Source: Streptomyces coffeae
Lineage (GTDB): Bacteria > Actinomycetota > Actinomycetes > Streptomycetales > Streptomycetaceae
Length of the DNA stretch: 64,000 bases
Assembly (NCBI RefSeq): GCF_016741875.1
Contig: NZ_JAERRF010000005.1
Location: 404,273-468,272 of the forward strand
Direction of reading: 5' to 3'
In this document: one piece after another, positions 24,788 through 33,721 of the stretch
Layout of the letters: each line of letters opens with the position of its first letter
Position numbering within the stretch: the stretch's first letter is position 1
The notes under the pieces: model-generated
Database searches by the model: none
The model's input: the letters and a program-made list of their open reading frames with translations, nothing else
Told to the model about the DNA's origin: nothing
Made by a program: the position numbers and the translations under genes

Positions 24788-26219
24788 ACGGGACGCATCC
24801 GCCGACGAACCGGGTCGCCGCGTCCGGCACCGCGGCCCAGTGCACATGGAGGTACGAGGCATGCACCCGCCCCTGGGCGAACCCCTCGATGCGGCGCTCC
24901 GGGTGGACGATGCCCCAGGCGGGCTCCGAGCCGGCGTCCGGGGTGATGGTGGTGCGGTGGAATTCATGGCCGCGCACCCGTGTCCCGGCGACGGCGAGAG
25001 CGGTGTCGGAGACGGCCACGGCCTCACGGTAGCCCAGGGTCAGCCGATCCGACATCCGTGCTTCCGCCGCAAGCACCCCGCACATCGGCTGTCCGTCGAG
25101 CGAGCGCGCCAGATACAGCAGCCCGGCGCACTCGGCCGCGATCGGCGCACCGGACGCCGCCAGCCGGGCCACCTCCTCGCGCAGCCGCTCGTTGGCCGAC
25201 AGCTCGGGTGCGTACACCTCCGGGAAGCCACCGCCGATCACCACACCCCTCGTACCGTCCGGGAGGCGCTCGTCCCGCAGCGGGTCGAACGGCACCACCT
25301 GCGCCCCGGCGGCGGTGAGCAACTCGCTGTGCTCCGCGTAGGAGAAGGTGAACGCGGGCCCGCCCGCGACCGCCACCACCGGCCGGCCGGCCGGGACGGG
25401 GCCCGTCCCGCACACGTTTCCGAGCGCTTCCGCGCGCACCTCCGCCACCGGGTCCCATATCGGGCCGGACAGCGGCGGAGCGCTGCGCGCCAGCGCCAAC
25501 AGGCCGTCCAGATCGCACCCCTCGCGCACCTGGGCGGCGAGGGCGGCCACCGAGTCCACCGCATCCGCATGCCGCTCGGCCACCGGCACCAGCCCCAGAT
25601 GGCGGCTGGGGGCCCGCACCGCGTCCGTACGGCGCAGCACCCCGAACACCGGGACCCCGGACCCTTCCAGCGCCTCGCGCAGCATCACCTCGTGCCGGTC
25701 CGAACCGACCTTGTTGAGGATCACCCCCGCGACCCGCACCTCCGGATCCCAGGAGGCGAAGCCATGGACCAGCGCGGCCACCGACCGCGACTGCGAGGAC
25801 GCGTCGACCACCAGCACCACCGGGGCGCGCAGCAGTTTGGCCACATGGGCCGTGGAGGCCAGCTCGCCCTGTCCGGCCGCACCGTCGAAGAGCCCCATCA
25901 CGCCCTCGACCAGGGCCAGGTCGCAGCCCGCCGCGCCATGCAGGAACAGCGGGGCGATCCGATCCGGACCGCAGAGATAGGCGTCCAGATTCCGGCCCGG
26001 GCGGGAGCCCCCGCCACCGGACCCGGTGGACCGGGCGGACCGGGCCGACCGCGAGACGGCCAGCGCGTGATAGCCGGGGTCGATGTAGTCCGGCCCGACC
26101 TTGTGCGGGGACACATCCAGCCCCCGCTCCGCGAAGGCGGCCATCAGCCCCGCGGCGACGGTCGTCTTGCCGCTCCCGGAGGAGGGAGCGGCGACGACCA
26201 GACGGGGAACATTCACCAC
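24768..26219 (-). CDS. cobB: cobyrinate a,c-diamide synthase
   Basis: A 483-residue ATP-dependent amidotransferase that amidates the a and c carboxylates of (hydrogeno)cobyrinate with glutamine. The N-terminal P-loop is LVVAAPSSGSGKTT. VGPDYIDPGYH and NLDAYLCGPD are substrate segments. The C-terminal class-I glutaminase has its nucleophile Cys in AAECAGLLYLA and the late His in GHEFHRTT. A Ser/Arg/Gly-rich insert (SARSARSTGSGGGG, about residues 57-73) splits the normally continuous HALA-GRNLDAYL region. The start is GTG at 26219, overlapping cobO by seven bases. Confidence 0.95.
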   Translation of the reverse strand: MVNVPRLVVAAPSSGSGKTTVAAGLMAAFAERGLDVSPHKVGPDYIDPGYHALAVSRSARSARSTGSGGGGSRPGRNLDAYLCGPDRIAPLFLHGAAGCDLALVEGVMGLFDGAAGQGELASTAHVAKLLRAPVVLVVDASSQSRSVAALVHGFASWDPEVRVAGVILNKVGSDRHEVMLREALEGSGVPVFGVLRRTDAVRAPSRHLGLVPVAERHADAVDSVAALAAQVREGCDLDGLLALARSAPPLSGPIWDPVAEVRAEALGNVCGTGPVPAGRPVVAVAGGPAFTFSYAEHSELLTAAGAQVVPFDPLRDERLPDGTRGVVIGGGFPEVYAPELSANERLREEVARLAASGAPIAAECAGLLYLARSLDGQPMCGVLAAEARMSDRLTLGYREAVAVSDTALAVAGTRVRGHEFHRTTITPDAGSEPAWGIVHPERRIEGFAQGRVHASYLHVHWAAVPDAATRFVGGCVPYVSRAG

Positions 26220-26809
26220 TCGATGCCTCGCTGGCCCTTCTGACCGGCGTCCATCGGGTGCTTGACCTTGGACATGTCGGTGACCAGGTCGGCGAGGTCC
26301 AGCAGCTGCGCGGGTGCGTTGCGCCCGGTGATGACAACGTGCTGGGTCCCCGGCCGGTCGCGCAGCACCGACACCACCTCGTCAGGATCCACCCAGCCCC
26401 AGTGCATCGGATACGCGAACTCGTCCAGCACATAGAGCCGGTATGTCTCCGCCGCGAGGTCGCGCTTGACCTGCTCCCAGCCCTCGCGTGCGGCCTCCTC
26501 GCTGGAAGCCATGTCGCGCTGGACCCACGACCAGCCCTCGCCCATCTTGTGCCATGCGACGGTCCCCCCTTCGCCCGAATCGCCCAGGACGCGCAGCGCA
26601 CGCTCCTCGCCGACCCGCCATTTCGCGGACTTTACAAACTGAAATACACCGACCGGCCAGTTCTGGTTCCATGCCCGCAGCGCCAGCCCGAACGCGGCGG
26701 TCGACTTGCCCTTGCCCACGCCCGTGTGCACGAGCACCAGCGGACGGTTGCGGCGCTGGCGGGTGGTCAGCCCGTCGTCGGGGACGACGGTCGGTTGTCC
26801 TTGCGGCAT
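26213..26809 (-). CDS. cobO: cob(I)yrinic acid a,c-diamide adenosyltransferase
   Basis: A 198-residue ATP:corrinoid adenosyltransferase of the CobA/BtuR type. The P-loop is HTGVGKGKSTAAFGLALRA, and WPVGVFQFVKSAKWRVGEER and YVLDEFAYPMHWGWVD are the conserved corrinoid-site segments. It attaches the 5'-deoxyadenosyl group to cob(I)yrinate diamide. The start ATG overlaps the chelatase stop in TGATG, and its own stop overlaps cobB, so translation should be coupled along the cluster. Confidence 0.96.
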   Translation of the reverse strand: MPQGQPTVVPDDGLTTRQRRNRPLVLVHTGVGKGKSTAAFGLALRAWNQNWPVGVFQFVKSAKWRVGEERALRVLGDSGEGGTVAWHKMGEGWSWVQRDMASSEEAAREGWEQVKRDLAAETYRLYVLDEFAYPMHWGWVDPDEVVSVLRDRPGTQHVVITGRNAPAQLLDLADLVTDMSKVKHPMDAGQKGQRGIEW

Positions 26810-28980
26810 CAGGCGGCCCTCCGGGCGGTCGAAGTGGTCGAAACGTTCCGTACCTCGCGGACCAGCGCGGTCACGCTGTCCGCGCGCAGTTCGTCGAGCG
26901 TCACCGGTGTACCCCGCAGCTCCTGGGCGAGTGCCCCCGCCAGCCCGAGCCGTACCGGCCCCGACTCGCAGTCCACGACCACCGAGGCGATCCCGTCGCC
27001 CGCGAGCAGCCGCGCCGCCCGCCCGGCCCGTGCCACCGGCGTGGCCGCGCCGTCCCGTCGCGCCGAGCCCTCCCGGCGGGCCTCGGTGGCCCGGCCATCG
27101 GTCACCACGACCAGCAGCGGTCGGCGCGAGGGGTCCCGCAGCCGCTCCACCCGCAGCACCTCGCGAGCCTTCAACAGCCCGGCCGCCAGCGGTGTCCGGC
27201 CGCCGGTGGGCAGCCGCTCCAGCCGGGCGGCGGCCGCGTCCACCGAGGAGGTGGGCGGCAGCGCCAGTTCCGCGTCCGCGCCCCGGAAGGTGATCAGACC
27301 GACCTTGTCGCGCCGCTGATAGGCGTCCAGCAACAGGGACAGCACCGCGCCCTTGATCGCGCCCATGCGCTTGCGCGCGGCCATCGACCCCGAGGCGTCC
27401 ACCACGAACAGCACGAGATTGCCCTCCCGGCCCTCGCGCACCGCCTCGCGCAGATCGTCACGGCGCACCAGCAGCCCCGGACCGCTGCGTCCGCGCGCGT
27501 GCTGATGCGGGGCGGCGGCCCGTACGGTCGCCGTCAGATGGAGCGAGGAGAGTGTGGAACGGGGGCGCCGGGCGCCCGTGGTGCGACCGTGTGCGGTGCG
27601 GGCGCGCGACCGCCGTCCGGCCGCCCCCTCGCCCAGGCCCGGCACATCCAGCCGCCGGGTCCGGAACGGCTCGGCGGCACCCACGGCCGCCTTCTCACCG
27701 CCGCCGCCCGCGCCCGCTCCGTCGCCCGCCCCGGCTTCCTGGGGTGTCTCGGGGCCGTCGGCCGCCTCGGGTTCACCCTCGCGCGGGCCGGGGACGGACG
27801 GCTCGGGCGCCGACGGCGGCACCTGCGCGCCGTCGCTGTCGTGCGGCAGCCCGCCGCCGGGGCCGCCCTCGGGACCGTCGGGCCCGTCATCCGGCCCGTC
27901 CGGGCCGTCAGCGTCGCCCTCCTCGGACCCGGGACCCTGGTCCGGCTCCGGTGGCTCCGGCTCCTCGTCCTCGAACTGCCGCAGCACCTCGTCGAGTTTG
28001 TCCTCGTCCAGCCCCGGCGCGTCGAACGGGGCCCGGCGCCGCCGGTGGGGGAGCGACAGCAGCGCCGCCTGGCGCACGTCCTCGGTGCGCACATCCGTCC
28101 GGCCCGCCCACGCGGCCAGAGCCGTCGCCGTACGCGCCGTCACGATGTCCGCGCGCATCCCGTCCACCTCGAACGCGGCGCACACCGCGGCGATCTGCCG
28201 CAGCGCGCGGTCGCCCAGGACCACGTCCGGCAGCAGGGCGCGCGCCGCCGCGATGCGCTCCCGCAGGCTCCCCTCGTCCTCCGCCCAGCGCGCCGCGAAC
28301 CCGGCCGGGTCCGCGTCGTACGCCAGCCGCCGCCGCACCACCTCGACCCGCTCCTCGGTGTCGCGCGACGCGGTGACCTCGACCGTCAGCCCGAATCGGT
28401 CCAGCAACTGCGGCCGCAGCTCGCCCTCTTCGGGGTTCATGGTGCCCACCAGGAGGAAGCGCGCCGCATGCCGGACGGACACGCCCTCGCGCTCCACATA
28501 GGAGGCGCCCATGGCGGCCGCGTCGAGCAACAGGTCGATCAGATGGTCGTGCAGCAGGTTGACCTCGTCGACGTAGAGCACACCCCGGTGCGCGTCGGCC
28601 AGCAGCCCCGGCTCGAACGCCTTGACCCCGTCCGACAGCGCCCGCTCGATGTCCAGCGCGCCCACCAGCCGGTCCTCGGAGGCGCCGACGGGCAGTTCGA
28701 CCATCCGCGCGGACCGCGCGGCGCCCGTGCCCGGCTCGTGCGGCCCGTCCGGGCAGTGCGGGTCGGGCGTGGCCGGATCGCAGGAGAACCGGCAGCCCGG
28801 GACCACCTCGACCGGCGGCAGCAGCGTGGCCAGGGCGCGGACGGCCGTGGACTTCGCCGTGCCCTTCTCGCCGCGCACCAGGACGCCGCCGACGGCGGGG
28901 GAGACCGCGTTGAGCAGCAGGGCCAGCCGCATGTCGGCCATCCCGACGACCGCGGTGAACGGGTAGGTGGCGGTGGTCAT
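26809..28980 (-). CDS. magnesium chelatase-like fused ChlI/ChlD protein, putative cobaltochelatase component
   Basis: A 723-residue protein. Residues 1-330 form an AAA+ ATPase: P-loop VRGEKGTAKSTAVRALA, Walker B LYVDEVNLLHDHLIDLLLDA and sensor GTMNPEEGELRP. A linker of about 170 residues (about 340-500) is acidic and Pro/Gly-rich. The C-terminal von Willebrand A domain carries the MIDAS motif FVVDASGSMAARKR. This I-D fusion drives ATP-dependent metal insertion together with a large H/CobN-type subunit, which is not in this window. Placement between cobQ and cobO makes cobalt the likely metal; that is inference. Confidence 0.9.
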   Translation of the reverse strand: MTTATYPFTAVVGMADMRLALLLNAVSPAVGGVLVRGEKGTAKSTAVRALATLLPPVEVVPGCRFSCDPATPDPHCPDGPHEPGTGAARSARMVELPVGASEDRLVGALDIERALSDGVKAFEPGLLADAHRGVLYVDEVNLLHDHLIDLLLDAAAMGASYVEREGVSVRHAARFLLVGTMNPEEGELRPQLLDRFGLTVEVTASRDTEERVEVVRRRLAYDADPAGFAARWAEDEGSLRERIAAARALLPDVVLGDRALRQIAAVCAAFEVDGMRADIVTARTATALAAWAGRTDVRTEDVRQAALLSLPHRRRRAPFDAPGLDEDKLDEVLRQFEDEEPEPPEPDQGPGSEEGDADGPDGPDDGPDGPEGGPGGGLPHDSDGAQVPPSAPEPSVPGPREGEPEAADGPETPQEAGAGDGAGAGGGGEKAAVGAAEPFRTRRLDVPGLGEGAAGRRSRARTAHGRTTGARRPRSTLSSLHLTATVRAAAPHQHARGRSGPGLLVRRDDLREAVREGREGNLVLFVVDASGSMAARKRMGAIKGAVLSLLLDAYQRRDKVGLITFRGADAELALPPTSSVDAAAARLERLPTGGRTPLAAGLLKAREVLRVERLRDPSRRPLLVVVTDGRATEARREGSARRDGAATPVARAGRAARLLAGDGIASVVVDCESGPVRLGLAGALAQELRGTPVTLDELRADSVTALVREVRNVSTTSTARRAA

Positions 28981-29026
28981 TCGGCGGTACCTCCAACGGT
29001 GCGTACGCGGTCGCGGTCCGGGATGC

Positions 29027-30559
29027 TCACTTCGGTCCTCCTGGCGCCCCCGGCGGTACGAAGGGCAGCCCGTCCGGCAGGCCGTCCTCGATCAGCCGCA
29101 GCAGCGCGTCGGTGTCGGCGTGCTCCTCGATCAGATCGCCCAGGCGGTCGAGCTGCTCCTCGCGCAGCTCACCGAAGCGGGTGCCGGGCGCGGGGACGAA
29201 CGCCCGGCCCGCCGCGTCGGCCACCCGTCGCAGAAAGGCCCGCCGGAAGCCGTCGCTCTCCAGCGAGCCGTGCCAGTGGGTCCCCCACACCGAGCCCGCG
29301 CGGCAGCCGTCGAGGAAGGGTTCGTCGCCGCCGTCGAGGAGTTGGGCGACCCCGTGGTGGATCTCGTAGCCCTCCACCCGCTCGCCCAGGGCCTCGCCCA
29401 CCGGCCGGGCGAGGGTCTTCTCCGCCGCGAACCGCACCCGCACCGGCAGCAGCCCCAGGCCCTCGACCGTCCCGGCCTTGGACTCGACCTCGTCCTCGAT
29501 GCGTTCGCCCAGCGCCTGGAAGCCGCCGCAGATGCCCAGCACCGGCCGCCCCTCGGCGGCCCGCCGCACGATGGCACGGGCGAGTCCGCGCTCCCGCAGC
29601 CACTGAAGCGCCCGGACCGTGCCGCGGGTGCCCGGCACCACCACCAGGTCGGCGTCGGCCAGTTCCTCGGGACGGTCCACGAAGCGCACCACCACGCCCG
29701 GTTCGGCGGCCAGCGCGTCCACATCCGTGAAGTTGGACATCAGGGGGACGGCGGCCACCGCGACCCGCAGCACATCGTCGCCGTGGGGCGGCGCGACGAC
29801 GCTCTCGCGCACCGCGCCGCGCAGCGACACCCGCAGCCCGTCCTCCTCGTCGATGCCGAGGCCGTGGGCGAACGGCAGCACCCCGACCGTCGGCCGCCCG
29901 GTGAGCCCGCGCAGCATCTCCAATCCGGGCTCCAGCAGGGTCACATCGCCGCGGAACTTGTTGACCATATAGGCGGCGATATGACGCTGGTCCTCCTTGG
30001 ACAGCAGTGCGGTGGTACCGAAGAACGACGCGAACACCCCGCCGCGGTCGATGTCCCCGACAACCACCGCCGGGATCCCGGCCGCCCGTGCCAGCCCCAG
30101 GTTGACGATGTCGGTGCGGCGCAGATTGATCTCGGCGGGGCTGCCCGCGCCCTCGCATATCACCGCGTCATGGGTGCGCCGCAGCTCCTCCAGGCACGCG
30201 GTGACCGTCTCCAGCAGTCCTTCGCGCCGCTCCGCGTGGTACCCGCGGGCGCTCATCTCGCCCACCGGCTTGCCCAGCAGCACCACCTGGCTGCTGCGGT
30301 CGCTGCCCGGCTTCAGCAGCACCGGGTTCATCAGCGCGCTCGGCTCCACCCGCGCGGCGGCCGCCTGCATGGCCTGGGCCCGCCCGATCTCCGCCCCGTC
30401 CCGGGTGACGAAGGAGTTGAGCGACATGTTCTGCGCCTTGAACGGCGCCACGCTCACGCCCTTGCGGGTCAGCCACCGGCAGATGCCCGCCGTGACCACG
30501 CTCTTGCCCGCGTCCGAGGTCGTCCCGGCGACGAGCAGCCCGCCCCCTGTCCCGCTCAT
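29027..30559 (-). CDS. cobQ: cobyric acid synthase
   Basis: A 510-residue glutamine amidotransferase that amidates the b, d, e and g side chains of adenosyl-cobyrinate a,c-diamide. The P-loop-like start is LLVAGTTSDAGKSVVTAGI. The signature VAPFKAQNMSLNSFVT and GDIDRGGVFASFFGT follow. The glutaminase nucleophile lies in VLGICGGFQALG, with late His in EIHHGV and the THWHG motif near the C-terminus. The ATG at 30559 has GAGGGAG upstream and overlaps the cobD stop as ATGA. The frame is open far beyond this, but only as a shadow of cobD. Confidence 0.96.
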   Translation of the reverse strand: MSGTGGGLLVAGTTSDAGKSVVTAGICRWLTRKGVSVAPFKAQNMSLNSFVTRDGAEIGRAQAMQAAAARVEPSALMNPVLLKPGSDRSSQVVLLGKPVGEMSARGYHAERREGLLETVTACLEELRRTHDAVICEGAGSPAEINLRRTDIVNLGLARAAGIPAVVVGDIDRGGVFASFFGTTALLSKEDQRHIAAYMVNKFRGDVTLLEPGLEMLRGLTGRPTVGVLPFAHGLGIDEEDGLRVSLRGAVRESVVAPPHGDDVLRVAVAAVPLMSNFTDVDALAAEPGVVVRFVDRPEELADADLVVVPGTRGTVRALQWLRERGLARAIVRRAAEGRPVLGICGGFQALGERIEDEVESKAGTVEGLGLLPVRVRFAAEKTLARPVGEALGERVEGYEIHHGVAQLLDGGDEPFLDGCRAGSVWGTHWHGSLESDGFRRAFLRRVADAAGRAFVPAPGTRFGELREEQLDRLGDLIEEHADTDALLRLIEDGLPDGLPFVPPGAPGGPK

Positions 30560-31557
30560 CCGCTCCCTCTCCGCCTCTCCGGCCCGCCCGGGGCCCCGCC
30601 CCTGTCGGACAGAACCCTGCCCACCACCAGCCGTGCCGTCACCGACGTCACCAGGGCCAGTGCGCCCACCCGCCGTGACAGCCGCACCGCGCGGTTGATG
30701 TCGGCGGCGCGCACCGGCCGTCCGCCGCCGCCCAGCACCGGCCGGTGCTCGACTCTCCCGGAGTACGCGAGGGTGCCGCCAAGACGCACCCCGAGGGCGC
30801 CCGCGAACGACGCCTCCACCGGCCCCGCGTTGGGGCTCGGATGGCGCCGTCCGTCCCGCCGCCAGACGCGCCGGGCACCGCGCGGATCGGGACCCGCCAC
30901 GGTCGCCAGAGCGGCCGTCAGCCGCGCCCCGGGCCAGCCCGCGACATCGTCCAGCCGGGCCGCGGCCCAGCCGAACCGCCGGTAGCGCGACGACTTGTGG
31001 CCCACCATGGCGTCCAGGGTGTTGACGGCCCGGAAGGCGACAAGCCCCGGCACGCCGCCCACGGCCCCCCACACCAGGGCGCCCACGACGGCGTCGGAGG
31101 TGTTCTCCGCGACCGACTCCACCACCGCGCGGGCGATGGCCTGCGCGTCCAGGGCCTGCGGATCGCGTCCGCACAGATGCGGCAGGCGCTCCCGCGCGGT
31201 CGCCACGTCCCCGGCGGTCAGCGCGCTGCCGATGGCCCGCGCCTCGCGCCCCAGCGTGGTACCGCCCAGCACCGCCCAGGTGGCGGCCGCGGTCAGGGCG
31301 ATATCGGCGCGGCGGCGCCCCGCCACGGCCCGTACGGCACGCGTCAGCAGGGCGGCACCGGCGGCGGCGCCGCCCGCGCACAGCGCGGTGTGCAGTGCCC
31401 CGTAACCGCGGTGGTCGCGCCACAGCACCCGCTCGGCGGCCAGGGCGGCCCGCCCGAACGCGGCCACCGGATGGCCGCGGCGGGGGTCGCCCGTGGCGAG
31501 GTCGCAGAGGAAGCCGAGAGCGGCGCCGCACGCGAACGAGGCGTGATCGGCACGCAT
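30556..31557 (-). CDS. cobD: adenosylcobinamide-phosphate synthase
   Basis: A 333-residue integral membrane protein (CobD/CbiB) that joins cobyric acid to aminopropanol (phosphate). GFLCDLATGDPRRGHPVAAF at the N-terminus, VVESVAENTSDAVVGALVWG, RAVNTLDAMVGHKSSRYRRF and AGPVEASFAGALGVRLGG are its family signatures, between hydrophobic segments. It is the first gene of the cobalamin cluster and lies about 140 bases downstream of the riboswitch. The start is ATG at 31557; no strong ribosome site is visible. Confidence 0.95.
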   Translation of the reverse strand: MRADHASFACGAALGFLCDLATGDPRRGHPVAAFGRAALAAERVLWRDHRGYGALHTALCAGGAAAGAALLTRAVRAVAGRRRADIALTAAATWAVLGGTTLGREARAIGSALTAGDVATARERLPHLCGRDPQALDAQAIARAVVESVAENTSDAVVGALVWGAVGGVPGLVAFRAVNTLDAMVGHKSSRYRRFGWAAARLDDVAGWPGARLTAALATVAGPDPRGARRVWRRDGRRHPSPNAGPVEASFAGALGVRLGGTLAYSGRVEHRPVLGGGGRPVRAADINRAVRLSRRVGALALVTSVTARLVVGRVLSDRGGAPGGPERRRGSG

Positions 31558-31698
31558 CCGTCAGCCCGCCGTCGTGCCTCGGCCGAGGGGTTCCCCCGTG
31601 GTGCGTTCACCGAGGGGGCTGTGGAGCGGTGGGGCTGGCGGCGTGGCGGTGCCGGGCATGGCGGTGTGTCCTCACTCAGGGTCCGCGCCCTGGCTCGA

Positions 31699-31890
31699 CG
31701 TGACCGGCGGTGAGAGTCTCCTGGCTCCCGGATCCGCGGTTCTCCCGGTCTTCCAACTCTGTGTACGAAAACAGCCGTACGAACGAGCCGTGACCCCGTG
31801 CAGGCGATGGGAGAGCGCTCCCCGGTGACAGTGGCGGGACCGCGCCGGATTCGCACCGGCTTCCTCTGCTGCCGCCGTTTGGCTCCGGAA
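31699..31890 (-). promoter_or_regulatory. cobalamin riboswitch
   Basis: Read on the minus strand, the region contains the conserved core elements in order: GGAAGCCGGTGCGAATCCGG (31847-31866), GCCACTG (31829-31835), and the B12 box AGCCAGGAGACTCTCA (31711-31726) followed by CCGCCGGTCACG. This is the adenosylcobalamin aptamer, placed so that it represses the cobD-led cluster when B12 is plentiful. Exact ends are approximate. The plus strand of the same segment has no gene. Confidence 0.92.
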
Positions 31891-32074
31891 GTCCACCATG
31901 GGCCGCGAAGGGCCGTCAACTCGCCCATGACCTGCGACGCACGAGTGTGCCGAGGCCCACATGCGGCCCGCGCGGAGCGCATGGCACACGGCCGCCGGGC
32001 GGGAAACGCCGGTCAGCGTCTCCCGCCCGGCGGCCGTGGTGCCGTCAGGCGTCCCTAGAAGTGCCGAGGGGCCC
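31891..32074. other. gap between riboswitch and phosphate-transport operon
   Basis: Holds the terminator of the upstream pit operon (31987-32038) and presumably the promoter of the cobalamin cluster. Nothing else is recognisable. Confidence 0.55.
31987..32038 (-). terminator. 18-bp perfect hairpin after the pit operon
   Basis: Bases 31987-32004 pair exactly with 32021-32038 around a 16-base loop, beginning 36 bases past the stop of the 86-residue gene. It insulates the pit operon from the cobalamin riboswitch. Confidence 0.85.
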
Positions 32075-32335
32075 TCAGGCGACGATCAGATAGATGCCGT
32101 ACGCCACCACCGCGGCGCACAGCGCGAAACAGGCGTACGCGCCGGAGCGGGCGAGGGCGGACGCGCCGCCCTGCGCCGTGACGCCACCGGTGGCCGCGGC
32201 CGCGGCAGCCCCATCGGGCCGGAGCTCCTTGCGGGACGTGCCGACGATGCCCAGGGTGAAGACGCCCACCACGCCGACCGTCACCGCGAGGCTGACGCCG
32301 AAGACCTGGCCGAGTGCCGCCCAGTCGATGCTCAT
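32075..32335 (-). CDS. small two-helix membrane protein beside pit
   Basis: An 86-residue protein beginning SIDWAALGQVFGVSLAVT at the ATG at 32335. Two hydrophobic helices (about residues 8-31, VFGVSLAVTVGVVGVFTLGI, and 64-84, GAYACFALCAAVVAYGIYLI) flank an Ala/Gly-rich loop. It lies 13 bases after the pit gene, so the two are co-transcribed. I do not recognise the family; a role with the phosphate transporter is inferred from position. The longer open frame upstream is a shadow. Confidence 0.75.
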   Translation of the reverse strand: MSIDWAALGQVFGVSLAVTVGVVGVFTLGIVGTSRKELRPDGAAAAAATGGVTAQGGASALARSGAYACFALCAAVVAYGIYLIVA

Positions 32336-32348
32336 TGCGTTGCTCCCT

Positions 32349-33647
32349 TTAGCTGCTGGTGCTGCTCGACGCCGCGGGGGCGGCAGAGCCGGCCGTGGCG
32401 ACGGCCTTCGGCTGATCGGTCGTGGTGGCGGTGGTGCTGTCGGCGGTGGTGTCGGTGCCGCTGCCCGGTCCGGCGATGGAACCCACCGGCGGCGGGGCCA
32501 CCGACTGAAGGGCGGCGGTGACCACACCCACCGGCTCGGAGGTGCCGACCTCGTTGACGTTGCTGTGGTCCACCGGCTTGCGGCGGGACAGGACCCAGAT
32601 CACTCCGCAGGCCGCGATGGCGAGCACGGCCACCGCCGCGACACCCCAGTTGCCCTGGTCGGCCAGGATCGCGGCCCCGGCCGCGATCAGACCCGCGGCG
32701 GGCAGGGTCAGCACCCAGGCGATGACCATGCGGCCCGCGGTCGACCAGCGCACCACACCGCCCTTGCGACCGAGGCCCGCGCCCATGACGGCACCGGAGC
32801 AGACCTGGGTGGTGGAGAGCGCGAAGCCGATGTGCGAGGAGGCGAGGATGACGGTCGCCGCGCCGGTCTGGGCCGCGAAGCCCTGCGGCGGCTGGATGTC
32901 GGTGATGCCCTTGCCCATGGTGCGGATGATCCGCCAGCCGCCCAGGTAGGTGCCGAGCGCGATGGCCAGACCCGCCGAGACGATGACCCACATCGGCGGG
33001 TCGGAGTCCGGCGCGATCACACCGCCGGTCACCAGCGCCAGGGTGATCACACCCATCGTCTTCTGCGCGTCGTTGGTGCCGTGGGCGAGGGAGACCAGGG
33101 CGGCCGAGGCGATCTGTCCGGCCCGGTAGCCCTTCGCGGTCTCCTCAGGGGCGCGGTCGCGGCCGAGCCGGTAGGTGAGCCGGGTCGCGGCCACCGTGGC
33201 GATACCCGCCACCAGCGGAGCGGCGACGGCCGGGATGAGGACCTTCATGACGATCGCGTCCCCGTTGACCCCGCCGATGCCGACCGCGGCCACGGTGGCG
33301 CCGATCAGACCGCCGAAGAGGGCGTGCGAGGAACTGGACGGCAGCCCGGCGAGCCAGGTCACCAGGTTCCAGAGGATTGCTCCGACCAGCCCCGCGAAGA
33401 TCACTTCGGGCCGGATACCGGAATCCTCGTCGAGCATTCCGCCGGAGATGGTCTTGGCGACCTCCACGGACAGGAAGGCACCGGCGAGATTGAGGACGGC
33501 CGACATCGCCACCGCCACCCGGGGACCGAGTGCGCCCGTGGAGATGGTGGTGGCCATGGCATTGGCTGTGTCGTGGAAGCCGTTCGTGAAGTCGAACACC
33601 AAGGCCGTGATGATCACGATCCCGATCAGAAGCGTGATGTGTTCCAT
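32349..33647 (-). CDS. pit: low-affinity inorganic phosphate transporter, Pit family
   Basis: A 432-residue transporter with about ten membrane segments. The two PiT signatures are present: DFTNGFHDTANAMATTISTG near the N-terminus and LAHGTNDAQKTMGVI in the second half. It carries metal-phosphate with protons across the membrane. A Thr/Ser/Ala-rich hydrophilic C-terminus (TDTTADSTTATTTDQP) is unusual but common in Streptomyces. The start is the ATG at 33647 (EHITLLIGIVI); an upstream ATG at 33659 is possible. PhoP-box-like repeats lie 38-74 bases upstream, consistent with phosphate control. Confidence 0.95.
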   Translation of the reverse strand: MEHITLLIGIVIITALVFDFTNGFHDTANAMATTISTGALGPRVAVAMSAVLNLAGAFLSVEVAKTISGGMLDEDSGIRPEVIFAGLVGAILWNLVTWLAGLPSSSSHALFGGLIGATVAAVGIGGVNGDAIVMKVLIPAVAAPLVAGIATVAATRLTYRLGRDRAPEETAKGYRAGQIASAALVSLAHGTNDAQKTMGVITLALVTGGVIAPDSDPPMWVIVSAGLAIALGTYLGGWRIIRTMGKGITDIQPPQGFAAQTGAATVILASSHIGFALSTTQVCSGAVMGAGLGRKGGVVRWSTAGRMVIAWVLTLPAAGLIAAGAAILADQGNWGVAAVAVLAIAACGVIWVLSRRKPVDHSNVNEVGTSEPVGVVTAALQSVAPPPVGSIAGPGSGTDTTADSTTATTTDQPKAVATAGSAAPAASSSTSS

Positions 33648-33684
33648 ACACCCGGTCAATCAGTTCGAAGGTCGATAGTGGCAC

Positions 33685-33721
33685 GGTGAACGTAAGGAAA
33701 CTTGGTGAACGAAAGGTTAAC
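33685..33721 (-). promoter_or_regulatory. PHO-box-like repeats upstream of pit
   Basis: On the minus strand GTTAACC (33715-33721) and GTTCACC (33704-33710) are spaced exactly 11 bases apart, and another GTTCACC (33685-33691) follows 19 bases later. The PhoP operator of Streptomyces is built of 11-base direct repeats with GTTCACC as the conserved heptamer, so this is a good candidate. The remaining 33722-33984 shows no other named element. Confidence 0.72.

Noticed and set aside
26488..29730. 1080-codon plus-strand open frame opposite the chelatase and cobO genes
   Set aside because: Arg/Pro/Gly-rich shadow of recognised minus-strand genes without any motif.
29027..31531. 834-codon frame that would fuse a long N-terminus to cobQ
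   Set aside because: The first 324 codons are a frame-shifted shadow of cobD; a ribosome site and ATGA overlap fix the cobQ start at 30559.
31558..32074. tRNA or small-RNA gene in the folded gap near cobD
   Set aside because: The structure is explained by the cobalamin riboswitch on the minus strand and the pit terminator; no cloverleaf or CCA end.
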